DNA of 64,000 bases from Firmicutes bacterium UBA1702 (GCA_002320005.1 DCJK01000046.1:17176-81175); one strand, 5' to 3'; shown: positions 32,980 through 42,600, counted from the first letter of the stretch. Made by a program: numbers and translations. Notes: generated by a model not told the origin, from the letters alone.

Positions 32980-35867
32980 TGGAAAAAAGGCAGAGACGGC
33001 TTAGTATTATAATACTCATAGCGGTACTTATAATCGGACTTTTCGTCAGCCTGATAGGATTTATATCGGATTTCCTGTGGTTCAGGGAAATGGGATATCT
33101 GTCAGTGTTTTTCAAACAGATAGTTACACAGCTGAAAGTCGGAATACCGACCTTTGTGGTAATAAGCGTGCTGGTATATCTGTATCTGAACAGACTGAAG
33201 AAAGGGTACTTCTCAAAAATAGCTTCTTCAGAAGAGACTAATCTGAAAAAACTGGGTAAGACCACAGTGGTTTTGTCTATACTGTTTGGTATTTTCGCCA
33301 CTATCATGGCAGTAATGCAGCTGTGGTTTGAAATCCTTAAATTTGCCAACAGCACATCATTTGATTTAAATGATCCGCTGTTTGGTTTTGACATTTCATT
33401 CTATATCTTCAAACTGGATTTCCTTACGCAGCTTAACGATATACTGATTGGTATAATTATCGGATTTGTGCTGCTTACCATTATATATTATATAATTCTC
33501 ATGACGGTCAGAACACCGGACGTATTCAAGGAACAGGTGCCGCCTGAAGCGGAATTTGCAGGTGATCGTGACGAGAGATATTCCGGAAGCAGCAATCCTT
33601 TTGAAAACGGAAATAAGAGAACCAACAATCCCAATGATTTCTTCGGAAAATTTTCAGAAGCTTTTACGGGAAAGAAGCCGCAGGCTAAACCTGTAAAACC
33701 TAAAAAGCAGTTTGATGATAACAATTTCAGACAGCTTATGGAAATCGCATCCGGGAAACTGGCTATGCTGGGATTCATATTTTTCATAATGCTGGGAATA
33801 AGTTTCTTCCTGCAGCAGTTTGATCTTCTGCAGGCTCACACCGGAGCGGTTTACGGCGCAGGCTTCACAGATGTCAACATCACATTATGGAAGCTGAGGG
33901 CTCTTTGCGTACTGTCTGTGCTTGCTGCAGTCATGTTTGTAGTGCAGATGAAGAGGAAACAATACAAAAAAATTCTCACTGTTCCTGTAGTGATGATTGT
34001 GGTAGGACTGGTGGGAACAGGAGCAGGAATGATGATACAGAACTTTATCGTATCACCTGATGAGCTCAGCAAGGAGACGCCGTACCTTGAGAGAAATATT
34101 GAATACACCCAGTATGCTTATCAGCTGGATGATGTATCCACAAAGGCTTTTGCGGCGGACAACACTTTGACGGCAGCTGATATTGCGGAAAACTCAGAGA
34201 CAATAAGCAATATACGTATAAACGATTTCGATCCTGCAAAGCAGTTTTATAATCAGACTCAGAGTATCCGTCAGTACTACACTTTCAATGATGTGGACAA
34301 TGACAGATACATGATAGACGGAAAATATACTCAGACATATCTGGCCACCAGAGAAATTGACGAGACAAAAATAAGTGATTCATGGCTTAACCGTCATCTT
34401 AAATATACACACGGATATGGTGTCACCATTTCCAGAGTAGACAAGGTGACCTCCAGCGGGCAGCCTGACGTGCTGGTAGGAAATATTCCTCCTGAGTCAT
34501 CAGTGGAGGACATACAGATAACCAGACCTGAAATATATTTCGGAGAACTTTCCAACGAATACATTATAGTCGGAACAGATGAAGCTGAATTTGACTATCC
34601 TTCCGGCGAAAGCAACGAATACACTCACTACGATGGAACTGCCGGAATAGAGCTGAATCTCTTTAACAGAATAGTGTTTGCCGCACGTGAGGGAAGTGTA
34701 AAATTGCTGGTTTCCTCCAATATAAACAGCGATTCAAAGATTATAATCAACAGAAATGTAATGGAAAGAATAAAGACCATAATGCCGGATCTCACTTATG
34801 AGGCCGACCCTTATATGGTTACTGTTGACGGAAAACTGTACTGGATGGTAGATGCATACACCACCAGTTCCAATTATCCTTACTCACAGCCTTTCCAGGA
34901 GGACATCAATTATATCCGCAACTCCATAAAGGTTGTGGTTGATGCTTACAACGGAGATGTAAACTTCTATGTTGTAGACGAAAGCGATCCGATAGCTCAG
35001 ACCTATGCGAAGATATATCCTAAACTCTTCAGAAGCTACGACGAGATGCCTGAAGGCTTAAAGGCTCATATACGTTATCCTAACACGCTTCTTCAGATAC
35101 AGGCAAATATCTATGCAAGGTATCACATGGAAGACATAAGCGTATTCTACCTCAACGAGGATCAGTGGGATATCGCTTACGAGATATACGGAACAGAGCA
35201 GGCACAGATGACGCCGACATATTATATAGCTAAGCTTCCGGGAGAGGAAAAGGCTGAATTCTTCAACTCTATTCCTTTCACACCTAAGTCAAAGAAAAAC
35301 ATGACGGCTCTCATGGTGGCACGAAATGACGGAGACAACTATGGAGAACTTGTATTGTATCAGTTCCCTAAGAGCAAGACTATTTACGGTCCGGAGCAGG
35401 TGGAGGCACAGATTGACCAGAACACGGAGATTTCAAAAGAATTCTCCCTCTGGAATTCTTCCGGTACCAAGTACAGAAGAGGAAATATGTTTATAATACC
35501 TATAAACACATCTATCCTATATGTGGAACCGGTGTATCTGGAGGCAACCAACTCAAGTATTCCTGAGGTGAAGAGAATAATTGTAGCATACGGCGATCGT
35601 ATAGCTTACGAGCAGACTCTTGCAGAATGTCTGGTATCACTGTTCGGAGATGAAGCTGCCGGCGGAGTTGATTCGGCAGGAGGATCAGTCGTAGAAGATG
35701 AAACTGTCCAGACCAAACCGGATGGAGATCTGACTCAGGCAGAACTTATTCAGAAAGCCGTAGATGCTTTTAACAATGCAGATGCTGCCATGAAGAGCGG
35801 TGACTGGGCGGCTTACGGCAAATATCTTGATGAACTTGAAGACGCTTTGAATAAACTGGCTTCATAA
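32979..35867 (+). CDS. UPF0182 (COG1615) large membrane protein
   Basis: A 962-residue protein with about seven transmembrane segments in the first 360 residues, interrupted by a hydrophilic loop (residues 185-255), and a large extracellular domain containing the family motifs YTHGYGVTISRV and WLNRHLKYTHG. UPF0182 proteins are widespread in Gram-positive bacteria and of unknown function. The C-terminal end is an acidic linker plus a short helical segment with a repeat of alanines. Confidence 0.93.
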   Translation: MEKRQRRLSIIILIAVLIIGLFVSLIGFISDFLWFREMGYLSVFFKQIVTQLKVGIPTFVVISVLVYLYLNRLKKGYFSKIASSEETNLKKLGKTTVVLSILFGIFATIMAVMQLWFEILKFANSTSFDLNDPLFGFDISFYIFKLDFLTQLNDILIGIIIGFVLLTIIYYIILMTVRTPDVFKEQVPPEAEFAGDRDERYSGSSNPFENGNKRTNNPNDFFGKFSEAFTGKKPQAKPVKPKKQFDDNNFRQLMEIASGKLAMLGFIFFIMLGISFFLQQFDLLQAHTGAVYGAGFTDVNITLWKLRALCVLSVLAAVMFVVQMKRKQYKKILTVPVVMIVVGLVGTGAGMMIQNFIVSPDELSKETPYLERNIEYTQYAYQLDDVSTKAFAADNTLTAADIAENSETISNIRINDFDPAKQFYNQTQSIRQYYTFNDVDNDRYMIDGKYTQTYLATREIDETKISDSWLNRHLKYTHGYGVTISRVDKVTSSGQPDVLVGNIPPESSVEDIQITRPEIYFGELSNEYIIVGTDEAEFDYPSGESNEYTHYDGTAGIELNLFNRIVFAAREGSVKLLVSSNINSDSKIIINRNVMERIKTIMPDLTYEADPYMVTVDGKLYWMVDAYTTSSNYPYSQPFQEDINYIRNSIKVVVDAYNGDVNFYVVDESDPIAQTYAKIYPKLFRSYDEMPEGLKAHIRYPNTLLQIQANIYARYHMEDISVFYLNEDQWDIAYEIYGTEQAQMTPTYYIAKLPGEEKAEFFNSIPFTPKSKKNMTALMVARNDGDNYGELVLYQFPKSKTIYGPEQVEAQIDQNTEISKEFSLWNSSGTKYRRGNMFIIPINTSILYVEPVYLEATNSSIPEVKRIIVAYGDRIAYEQTLAECLVSLFGDEAAGGVDSAGGSVVEDETVQTKPDGDLTQAELIQKAVDAFNNADAAMKSGDWAAYGKYLDELEDALNKLAS

Positions 35868-35901
35868 AAATTAGACAGCTTGTAACGACAGGAGGTAGAA
35901 T

Positions 35902-37818
35902 ATGCTGGAATTTGATTTTGAACGCATGCTGTTCAAAATACCCCCGGAAAGCCACGGTAAGGATGATCTCATCCGAATCCTCAAGACTCACCCGGAGGTG
36001 GAATTTGTCTCGTATGTAGGACTTGATATTGCTGGCAATGACACAGATGAACGAATTCCCGTTAAATTGTTTTTAGACGATATAGATGATATGCTGAAGC
36101 ACGGAGTGCAAACTGATGGTTCCAGCGTACACCTGCCTAAAATCGCAGAACTTAACAATGCAAAGGTAGACATGATTCCCGATCCGGACGTAAACTGGTA
36201 TGTTGACTATAATTTTGACAATGTATCCGGTAAAACGGGTCTGCCGGTAGGCACCTTGAGGATACCTGCATTCCTTATACACAATGACAGGGCAGAGGTG
36301 GGTTCACGTGCGATTCTCAGAAACTCTGTTGATAAATTCAAAGAGGAGCTGATGAAACTTCTCAGAGAAAATCCGTACGTGTTCCGATACATTGACGGAG
36401 CAGAAAGCGCTGATGATATTGAAAAAATCCTTATAACCAGCGCAACGGAACTCGAATTCTGGGTAAGGACTCCCGAAGACAAGGCGGATAAGGAGCAGCT
36501 TTCCACTTCTCAGGAATTAAAGGAGCAGTACTGGAAGAGAACATACGGACCTGTCAGAACCGCGCTGGAAAAGTCGTTGGAAATCCTGGACTATTATGGG
36601 TTCAATATGGAGATGGGTCATAAGGAGGTAGGAGGCGTCAAATCCAAACTTACCAGAACCGGCGCTCATGATCACATAATGGAACAGCTGGAAATAGACT
36701 GGAAGTATGCTGATGCCATGCAGGCCGCGGACAACGAAAAACAGGTGAAATATGTTGTAAGAGATGTATTCAATCAGTTCGGACTGCTGACAACTTTCAT
36801 GGCAAAGCCGGTGGAAGGTGTAGCCGGAAGCGGGGAACATACTCATCTGGGCGTTTCGGCAAAACTTAAAAACGGAAAGGTTATAAACCTTTTTGCAGCG
36901 GCAGACCCAAAGGAGGATTTCCTGAATCCGGTGGGCTTTGGAGGCCTGATGGGAATCTTAAAGAATTATGAAGCAATCAATCCTTTTGTCAGCCCTACCA
37001 ATGATGCTCTCAACAGACTGAAACCGGGATATGAAGCTCCGGTATGTATAGTGACATCTCTTGGACACAGTGCAGCAGAGCCATCCAGAAACCGAACCAT
37101 ACTTATAGGGCTTGTAAGAGATTTCAACAATCCGCTGGCTACAAGATTTGAACTCAGGGCGCCTAACCCAAAATCAAACACATACCTTGTACTGGCCGCC
37201 AGCTATATGGCTATGCTGGATGGAATCAGTGCGGCACTTACAAATCATAAGACTCCTAAGGAACTGGAAAAATCGATATCCAAGAAACTTGGAGAAGAAG
37301 ACTTCTATCTGGATACAGACAGAGAATACCGGAGTGAAAAGGATGTGTTTGAAGATTTCACCGAAGAGGAACGAAATGCCAGATTCGGCAAAGCCCCTGC
37401 CACGGTATGGGAAAACATCATGGGACTTTACAGATATCCTGAAAAGACAGGAGCCATATCCGGAAATGGTGCATTTCCTCAGGTGGCGCTGGAATCCTTC
37501 GTGGCTTATGCTGTAAATCAGTGGAAGACAGAACTTCATGACAGGATAATTCCCGACTATATGCGGAATATAAGAGAGTATGTTATGGCTCATGGAAGTG
37601 ATGCCACAGATTACGACGTGGCAAACTGGGAAGCCATAAATGCTAAGCGCCATGCAATTGCCAAGGACAGCCTGGCAGAAAAGGGACTTCTGACCAGAGT
37701 GAAGGAAGCTCTTGACAGCGGCGAGTATGAACTTGCATCTTCCCTGCAGAAAGATCTGCAGAGAGAAATGAGCGAACTGAGAAAGCTCTATATAAAATAC
37801 AGAAAAAATTTATTCTAA
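35902..37818 (+). CDS. Glutamine synthetase (large clostridial type)
   Basis: A 638-residue ATP-dependent ligase forming glutamine from glutamate and ammonia in the cytoplasm. The beta-grasp region has DGSSVHLPKIAE, and the catalytic domain carries GSGEHTHLGVS, KPGYEAPVCIV and RNRTILIGLVRDF, matching the GS superfamily. It is about 190 residues longer than GSI (GlnA, about 445) because of a C-terminal helical extension and insertions. This is the long class in Clostridia. AGGAGG precedes the ATG. Adjacent to serS but with its own ribosome binding site; no GlnR-like operator was identified. Confidence 0.9.
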   Translation: MLEFDFERMLFKIPPESHGKDDLIRILKTHPEVEFVSYVGLDIAGNDTDERIPVKLFLDDIDDMLKHGVQTDGSSVHLPKIAELNNAKVDMIPDPDVNWYVDYNFDNVSGKTGLPVGTLRIPAFLIHNDRAEVGSRAILRNSVDKFKEELMKLLRENPYVFRYIDGAESADDIEKILITSATELEFWVRTPEDKADKEQLSTSQELKEQYWKRTYGPVRTALEKSLEILDYYGFNMEMGHKEVGGVKSKLTRTGAHDHIMEQLEIDWKYADAMQAADNEKQVKYVVRDVFNQFGLLTTFMAKPVEGVAGSGEHTHLGVSAKLKNGKVINLFAAADPKEDFLNPVGFGGLMGILKNYEAINPFVSPTNDALNRLKPGYEAPVCIVTSLGHSAAEPSRNRTILIGLVRDFNNPLATRFELRAPNPKSNTYLVLAASYMAMLDGISAALTNHKTPKELEKSISKKLGEEDFYLDTDREYRSEKDVFEDFTEEERNARFGKAPATVWENIMGLYRYPEKTGAISGNGAFPQVALESFVAYAVNQWKTELHDRIIPDYMRNIREYVMAHGSDATDYDVANWEAINAKRHAIAKDSLAEKGLLTRVKEALDSGEYELASSLQKDLQREMSELRKLYIKYRKNLF

Positions 37819-37853
37819 AATGTCAGAATCAAATAGGAAAAGAGGATTAGCAA

Positions 37854-39125
37854 ATGTTAGACATTAAGAGAATCAGAGAGGACTATGAGGGCGTAAAAGC
37901 CGCAGTAGAAAAAAGATGCAAAGGCGATTTCGGCCTGAGCAAAGTGCCTGAACTGGATGCCAAGAGAAGAGAAGTGCTGGCAGAGGTTGAGCAGATGAAG
38001 AATCGTCAGAACACGGTTTCCAAGGAAATTCCTAAACTCAAGAAAGCCGGAGAAGACACAACAGCTATTATGGCTGAAATGAAGACTTTGTCTGCTGAAA
38101 TCAAAGAGCTGGACGGTCAGCTTGCCGAAATTGAGAAAGAACTGAAAGATACTCTTCTGGGAATTCCTAATACTCCGTACAAGGATGTACAAATCGGAGA
38201 AGATGACACACAGAACGTTGAACTGCGTAAATTTGAAGAACCTAAGGAATTCACATTTGAACCTAAGGCCCACTGGGACATAGGAACAGATCTGGATATT
38301 CTTGATTTTGACAGAGCTGCCAAAATTTCGGGAGCAAGATTCACTGTTTACAAAGGACTTGGCGCAAGACTTGAAAGAGCAGTAATAAACTTTATGCTGG
38401 ATCTGCATACCATTGATCAGGACTACGTTGAAATTCTGCCTCCTTTCATGGTAAACAGAGCTGCAATGACAGGAACAGGACAGCTTCCTAAATTTGAAGA
38501 AGATATGTTCTATGTACCTCAGAAGGACTTTTTCCTGATACCTACGGCAGAAGTTCCTGTTACCAACCTGAGAGCTCAGGAAATTCTTCCTGAAGCAGAG
38601 CTGCCGGTTTATTATACTGCATATACTCCTTGCTTCCGTGCCGAAGCAGGTTCTGCAGGAAGAGACACAAGAGGTCTCATCCGTCAGCATCAGTTCCAGA
38701 AGGTTGAGCTTGTTAAATTTGTTAAGCCTTCTACTTCCTATGATGAACTGGAATCTCTCACCAACGATGCAGAGGAAGTTCTTAAATGCCTTGGACTGCC
38801 TTATAGAGTAGTGAGACTCAGTTCCGGAGATCTGGGATTCTCATCTGCCATGACATACGACATCGAAGTGTGGATGCCAAGCTACGGAAGATATGTGGAG
38901 ATTTCATCTTGCAGTAACTTCGAGGACTATCAGGCACGCAGAGCAAACATACGCTACAGAAATGAAGAGACCGGAAAGGCCGAATTCGTTCATACTCTCA
39001 ACGGTTCAGGTCTTGCAGTAGGAAGAACTGTTGCGGCTATTCTTGAGAACTATCAGCAGGAAGACGGCTCTGTAGTCATTCCTGAGGCTCTGAGAAAATA
39101 CATGGGCGTAGATGTTATAAAATAA
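37854..39125 (+). CDS. serS: Serine--tRNA ligase
   Basis: A 423-residue class II synthetase that charges tRNA-Ser. The N-terminal arm is a coiled coil (residues 30-105), then the catalytic domain with motif 2 (CFRAEAGSAGRDTRG) and motif 3 (LNGSGLAVGRTVAAILENYQ). Length and motifs match the family. It lies 35 bp after the glutamine synthetase gene. No T-box leader is seen. Confidence 0.98.
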   Translation: MLDIKRIREDYEGVKAAVEKRCKGDFGLSKVPELDAKRREVLAEVEQMKNRQNTVSKEIPKLKKAGEDTTAIMAEMKTLSAEIKELDGQLAEIEKELKDTLLGIPNTPYKDVQIGEDDTQNVELRKFEEPKEFTFEPKAHWDIGTDLDILDFDRAAKISGARFTVYKGLGARLERAVINFMLDLHTIDQDYVEILPPFMVNRAAMTGTGQLPKFEEDMFYVPQKDFFLIPTAEVPVTNLRAQEILPEAELPVYYTAYTPCFRAEAGSAGRDTRGLIRQHQFQKVELVKFVKPSTSYDELESLTNDAEEVLKCLGLPYRVVRLSSGDLGFSSAMTYDIEVWMPSYGRYVEISSCSNFEDYQARRANIRYRNEETGKAEFVHTLNGSGLAVGRTVAAILENYQQEDGSVVIPEALRKYMGVDVIK

Positions 39126-39140
39126 ATATACAATTCTCTA

Positions 39141-39169
39141 TTGACAAGTGTATATAAGTGTAATATAGT
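39141..39169 (+). promoter_or_regulatory. Promoter of the GntR-ABC operon
   Basis: TTGACA (39141-39146) and TATAGT (39164-39169) with a 17-base spacer; the -10 box overlaps the operator palindrome. Confidence 0.75.
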
Positions 39170-39193
39170 GTACTTATCCAATAAGTACACTAT
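39165..39193. promoter_or_regulatory. YtrA-type operator (AGTGTA-N13-TACACT)
   Basis: A perfect inverted repeat with 12-bp arms covering the -10 box. Its outer half-sites are AGTGTA and TACACT separated by 13 bases, which is the spacing reported for B. subtilis YtrA. A YtrA-type GntR regulator is encoded directly downstream, so autorepression is inferred. Confidence 0.8.
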
Positions 39194-39217
39194 TTATTTT
39201 CCCGGGAGGTTTACCTA

Positions 39218-39592
39218 ATGGATATCATAATCAGCAATTCATCCGGCACACCCATTTATGAGCAGATTACAGCACAGGTCAAAGCTCAGGTCATAGACGG
39301 CACTTTAAGACCGGGTGATCCTATCCCTTCGATGCGCGCATTGGCTAAAGCGCTTCACATAAGCGTAATTACTGTTCAGAGAGCTTACGAGGATCTGCAG
39401 AGGGACGGATTTATACAGACTTCTGTAGGAAAAGGAAGCTTTATCTCTTCTTCAGGAACCGAATTGTGGCAGGAGGAGCAGCAGCGCATAACAGAGGAAT
39501 ATCTGGCCAAGGCGGTTGAATCGGCAAGGCGCTGCGGAGTTGGGCTGGAAAAACTTCAGGAATTGATGAAGATGTTTTATGAGGAGGAATAA
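39218..39592 (+). CDS. GntR-family regulator, YtrA subfamily
   Basis: A 124-residue repressor: a GntR winged helix in residues 10-75 (YEQITAQVKAQVIDGTLRPG, then SVITVQRAYEDLQRDG) and a short helical dimerisation tail, which is the YtrA architecture (no ligand domain). It is the first gene of an operon with an ABC ATPase and permease, as in YtrA-controlled antibiotic-response loci. GGGAGG is upstream. Inducer unknown. Confidence 0.9.
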   Translation: MDIIISNSSGTPIYEQITAQVKAQVIDGTLRPGDPIPSMRALAKALHISVITVQRAYEDLQRDGFIQTSVGKGSFISSSGTELWQEEQQRITEEYLAKAVESARRCGVGLEKLQELMKMFYEEE

Positions 39593-39597
39593 CACTT

Positions 39598-40461
39598 ATG
39601 GCAGCAGAAGCATTGAAAATAAGCGGATTGTGCAAGAATTTCGACGATTTCTGCCTTAAAGACATAGAACTTGCCGTACCGGAAGGTGCGGTTGTAGGTC
39701 TTATAGGGGAAAACGGTGCAGGAAAGACCACCACCATTAAAGCAGCTGTGGATCTCCTGCACAGGGATAAAGGTGAAGTCGAGTTCTTTGGAAAAAGAAT
39801 GGAAGAGGATCCGTCAGGAATACGCAAAGAGGTGGGAGTCGTATTTGATTCTCTCCACTTCAGCCAGGGTCTTGACGCGGACAAAATAGAAAAAATCTGT
39901 GAAGCGATATACGAGAACTGGGACAAGAAAACTTTTGAGGAATGCATGGAAAAGTTTTCGCTGCCTCACAAGAAAGCGATAAAAGATTTCAGTACAGGAA
40001 TGAAAATGAAACTGAATCTTGCAATAGGGCTTTCTCATAATGCAAGACTTCTGATTATGGATGAACCCACCTCGGGGCTGGACCCGGTAGTACGTGACGA
40101 CATACTGGACATATTTATGGACTTTATGCAGGAGGAAAATCATGCCATTCTGCTGTCTTCGCACATCACCTCGGATCTGGAAAAGATAGCTGACTATATC
40201 GCATTCATTCATAAAGGAAGACTTATATTCTGCATGCCTAAGGATACATTGCTGTATCAGTATGGCGTAATAAAATGCAGCAAAAGAGATTTTGAAAATA
40301 TATGTGCAGAAGATAAGCTGGCATGGCGTATAGAAGACTATCAATGCAGCGTTCTGACGGGAGATCGCAGGAGGGCAGCTGCAAGATATCCTGAAATGAT
40401 TATAGATACGCCTACCATAGATGAAATAATGCTTCTCTATGTGAAAGGAGAAAGAAAATGA
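39598..40461 (+). CDS. ABC transporter ATP-binding protein
   Basis: A 287-residue ATPase with Walker A GENGAGKTT (about residues 40-48), the signature FSTGMKMKL, Walker B LLIMDEPTSGLDP and an H-loop SSHITSD. It belongs to the YtrB/CcmA-like group that works with an ABC-2 permease. It follows the regulator by 5 bp and overlaps the permease gene by 4 bp. Confidence 0.92.
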   Translation: MAAEALKISGLCKNFDDFCLKDIELAVPEGAVVGLIGENGAGKTTTIKAAVDLLHRDKGEVEFFGKRMEEDPSGIRKEVGVVFDSLHFSQGLDADKIEKICEAIYENWDKKTFEECMEKFSLPHKKAIKDFSTGMKMKLNLAIGLSHNARLLIMDEPTSGLDPVVRDDILDIFMDFMQEENHAILLSSHITSDLEKIADYIAFIHKGRLIFCMPKDTLLYQYGVIKCSKRDFENICAEDKLAWRIEDYQCSVLTGDRRRAAARYPEMIIDTPTIDEIMLLYVKGERK

Positions 40462-41108
40462 AGGGGTTAATTTTAAAAGACTTATATAATGCAATGACTC
40501 AGGGGAAAGTTCTGCTGTTTATGGTGGTTATTTTCGGAGTATGTTTTGCCAATGCTGCAGAGGGAACCTTGATAATAATGTGCACCATATATGCTGCCGT
40601 TCTGGTAATAAACAATATGGCGCTGGATGAGATGTGCGCCTGGGAAACTTTTGCCCTGACAATGCCTGTGACCCGCCGGCAGCTCGCCCTTTCAAAGTAT
40701 GTGATTTCCGTAATTTATGCTTTTGGAGGGACACTACTGGGGGCAATAATGACAGTGGTATTAAGAGCAGCAGGCTTTGGAGGCGGAGGAGCACCGCTGG
40801 GATCGATTCTGGTAATAACCGGAGTAGGGATGGCCATATCCGCCCTATTTATAGCTGTGCTTATACCTGTAAACTTCAAGTTCGGAATTCAAAAAGGAAG
40901 ATTCGTCCTCCTGAGCATAGCAGCCCTTATAGGCGGGGGAGGTGTACTGCTTTCAGGAAGCAGAGGAACAAGAATAATGGCAGCCATCGGGACCTTCGGG
41001 GAAATAAACGGCATGCTGGCTGCACTTATTGCAGCAGCAGCTGTGGCAGTCATATTGGTTGTTTCTTTTGGAATCAGCGTAAAAATAATGGAGAAAAAAG
41101 AATTTTAA
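40458..41108 (+). CDS. ABC-2-type permease
   Basis: A 216-residue membrane protein with six hydrophobic segments and the motif FALTMPVTRRQLALSKY that is usual in ABC-2 permeases of this class. It pairs with the ATPase gene, overlapping it by ATGA. It probably exports a lipid- or antibiotic-related substrate; none can be assigned. Confidence 0.88.
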   Translation: MKGLILKDLYNAMTQGKVLLFMVVIFGVCFANAAEGTLIIMCTIYAAVLVINNMALDEMCAWETFALTMPVTRRQLALSKYVISVIYAFGGTLLGAIMTVVLRAAGFGGGGAPLGSILVITGVGMAISALFIAVLIPVNFKFGIQKGRFVLLSIAALIGGGGVLLSGSRGTRIMAAIGTFGEINGMLAALIAAAAVAVILVVSFGISVKIMEKKEF

Positions 41109-41175
41109 GAAGTTCCTGAGCAAAAATCACTTGCCAAATGCTTCGGAACATATATAATATTTATGAAAACAAATA

Positions 41176-41280
41176 GTCAGAGTAAGGCCAGCGCGTCAAG
41201 TGCCGCCGGATGGGATGTTGCCGACGGACGAAGAGACATTGATATCGGATATGTCTCGCGGTGCTGTGTCTGCGTCCGCT
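41176..41280 (+). ncRNA. Tetrahydrofolate (THF-I) riboswitch
   Basis: The stretch contains the conserved elements of the folT motif in order: AGAGTA, GCGTCAAGTG, GGGATG, ACGAAGAG, GCGGTGC and GTCCGCT. It lies directly before an ECF transporter gene of the FolT type and is followed by a competing pair of hairpins. Identification is from pattern only. Confidence 0.85.
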
Positions 41281-41336
41281 GCTACATTAAAGAAAAGAAG
41301 CTCTTTTCTGTAGCATAGACAGAAAGGAGTTTTTTA
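41281..41336 (+). promoter_or_regulatory. Expression platform of the THF riboswitch
   Basis: Two hairpins share a strand. One pairs AGAAAAGA (41291-41298) with TCTTTTCT, closed by GCTAC/GTAGC. The other pairs CTCTTTTCTG (41301-41310) with CAGAAAGGAG (41320-41329), one mismatch; it covers the ribosome binding site and is followed by TTTTTT. They are mutually exclusive, so either translation or termination can be switched. Confidence 0.6.
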
Positions 41337-41338
41337 TT

Positions 41339-41860
41339 ATGTCTGACAAAATGAAAAAATTAACCATTAACGCTGTTATGATTGCCATGTGCGCTGTTTT
41401 AGGGTACACATCTCTGGACTTCGGAAGCCTTAAAATAACTTTTGAGAGCTTACCTATTCTCCTGAGCGCGTTTCTCTTCGGACCTGTGGACGGAATGATT
41501 GTGGGAGGAATGGGAACCTTTATTTACCAGATGCTCCGCTACGGATTTTCGGCAACCACACTTATATGGATGCTGCCATATGTGGTATGCGGCCTTATGG
41601 CCGGTATATGGGCAAAGAAATACGATTTTAAAATGACCGGCAGGCAGGTCATGGCAGCTGTAATAGCGTGTGAACTTGTAATAACCATTCTTAATACAGG
41701 TGCAATTTACATAGACAGCCATATATACGGCTATTATACTCCGGCGCTTATTCTTGGTGGACTGCTTCCGAGATTTGCCATCTGTATCGGCAAGGCTATT
41801 GCCTTTGGCCTGGTGCTGCCGGCAATAATCAAGCCTGTACGCAGCAATCTGGCGGCATAG
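41339..41860 (+). CDS. folT: Folate-type ECF transporter substrate-binding protein
   Basis: A 173-residue S component with five or six hydrophobic helices (MKKLTINAVMIAMCAVLG, GGMGTFIYQMLRYGF, WMLPYVVCGLMAG). Fold and riboswitch context point to folate uptake with a shared EcfAA'T module that is not in this window. The start at 41339 is preceded by AAAGGAG. Named from the riboswitch plus family; the specificity is inferred. Confidence 0.85.
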   Translation: MSDKMKKLTINAVMIAMCAVLGYTSLDFGSLKITFESLPILLSAFLFGPVDGMIVGGMGTFIYQMLRYGFSATTLIWMLPYVVCGLMAGIWAKKYDFKMTGRQVMAAVIACELVITILNTGAIYIDSHIYGYYTPALILGGLLPRFAICIGKAIAFGLVLPAIIKPVRSNLAA

Positions 41861-41924
41861 CCACATTACATGCATCCTGAAGGATTCCGACAGGAAAAAA
41901 CGAAACAAATAACATCCGAAAAAA

Positions 41925-41977
41925 AGAGCCTGATGAATCTGAAGCAGAGAGCTTCAGAAACACAAGGCTCTGTTTTT
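41925..41977. terminator. Bidirectional terminator folT / tetR-type gene
   Basis: An outer seven-base stem (41925-41931, 41965-41971) with an inner stem CTGAAGC...GCTTCAG, followed by GTTTTT. Confidence 0.75.
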
Positions 41978-42560
41978 ATCTGCAGAAGCCTTTGAGAAAC
42001 AGAGGGAGCATGGTGGATGAATACTGGCACAGCGAATAGTTGCCGTTACACAGGCACCAGTCATACATTATTCCGCGTTCAAAAACTGCATAGGCCTTGG
42101 TTATGTCGTTTACTGACAGGTCTTCTCTGAATACTCCCCGCTGTTGACCTTCTATGGCGATCTGGCGGAGGAGCTTGTAATAAGTCCTTTCGGGCTCCAG
42201 CAGATGACGCTCGCCTTTGGTAACCAGCTGAGTGGAAAAAAGCTGAGCCAGCAGTGTGACAGAAACAGTGTTTTCAATCATAAGAAAGAGCTCACGATTC
42301 ATGAGGACCAGCTTGTCCAGAGGAGAAAGGGACGGATCCATGGTTTCGATAAGCTCCTCGTACTTTTCGTCGAAAAGATAGGAAAGGGAAGTGAGCAGCG
42401 CATCTTTGCTGTCAAAGTAGTGATAGAAAGAGCCCTTTGAGGTCCCTGAAGCTTCAACTATTTCATCGATGGTTGTGTCGTCATATCCCTGCTGATAAAA
42501 TAGCTGCCATGCGGCGGATACGATTTTTCCTTTGGTATTCTTTGAATTTTTCTTTTTCAT
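41976..42560 (-). CDS. TetR-family regulator
   Basis: A 194-residue repressor. The HTH is at residues 10-55 (IVSAAWQLFYQQGYDDTTIDEIV, then TSKGSFYHYFDSKDALL) and a helical ligand domain follows. The start at 42560 has AAAGGAAA just upstream, so the longer frame is rejected. It is divergent from the ornithine-cyclodeaminase-like gene, and two 15-bp direct repeats lie between them. Confidence 0.9.
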   Translation of the reverse strand: MKKKNSKNTKGKIVSAAWQLFYQQGYDDTTIDEIVEASGTSKGSFYHYFDSKDALLTSLSYLFDEKYEELIETMDPSLSPLDKLVLMNRELFLMIENTVSVTLLAQLFSTQLVTKGERHLLEPERTYYKLLRQIAIEGQQRGVFREDLSVNDITKAYAVFERGIMYDWCLCNGNYSLCQYSSTMLPLFLKGFCR

Positions 42561-42600
42561 ATGATTTCCTTTAAAATGTTTTATTTTTAATACAACTATT

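Noticed and set aside
35902..37818. Glutamine synthetase type III (GlnN)
   Set aside because: The motifs follow the GSI-like order and the length (638) is shorter than typical GlnN; I keep it as a large clostridial type without a symbol.
37857..38690. 277-codon minus-strand frame opposite serS
   Set aside because: serS is certain; the antisense frame shows no family features.
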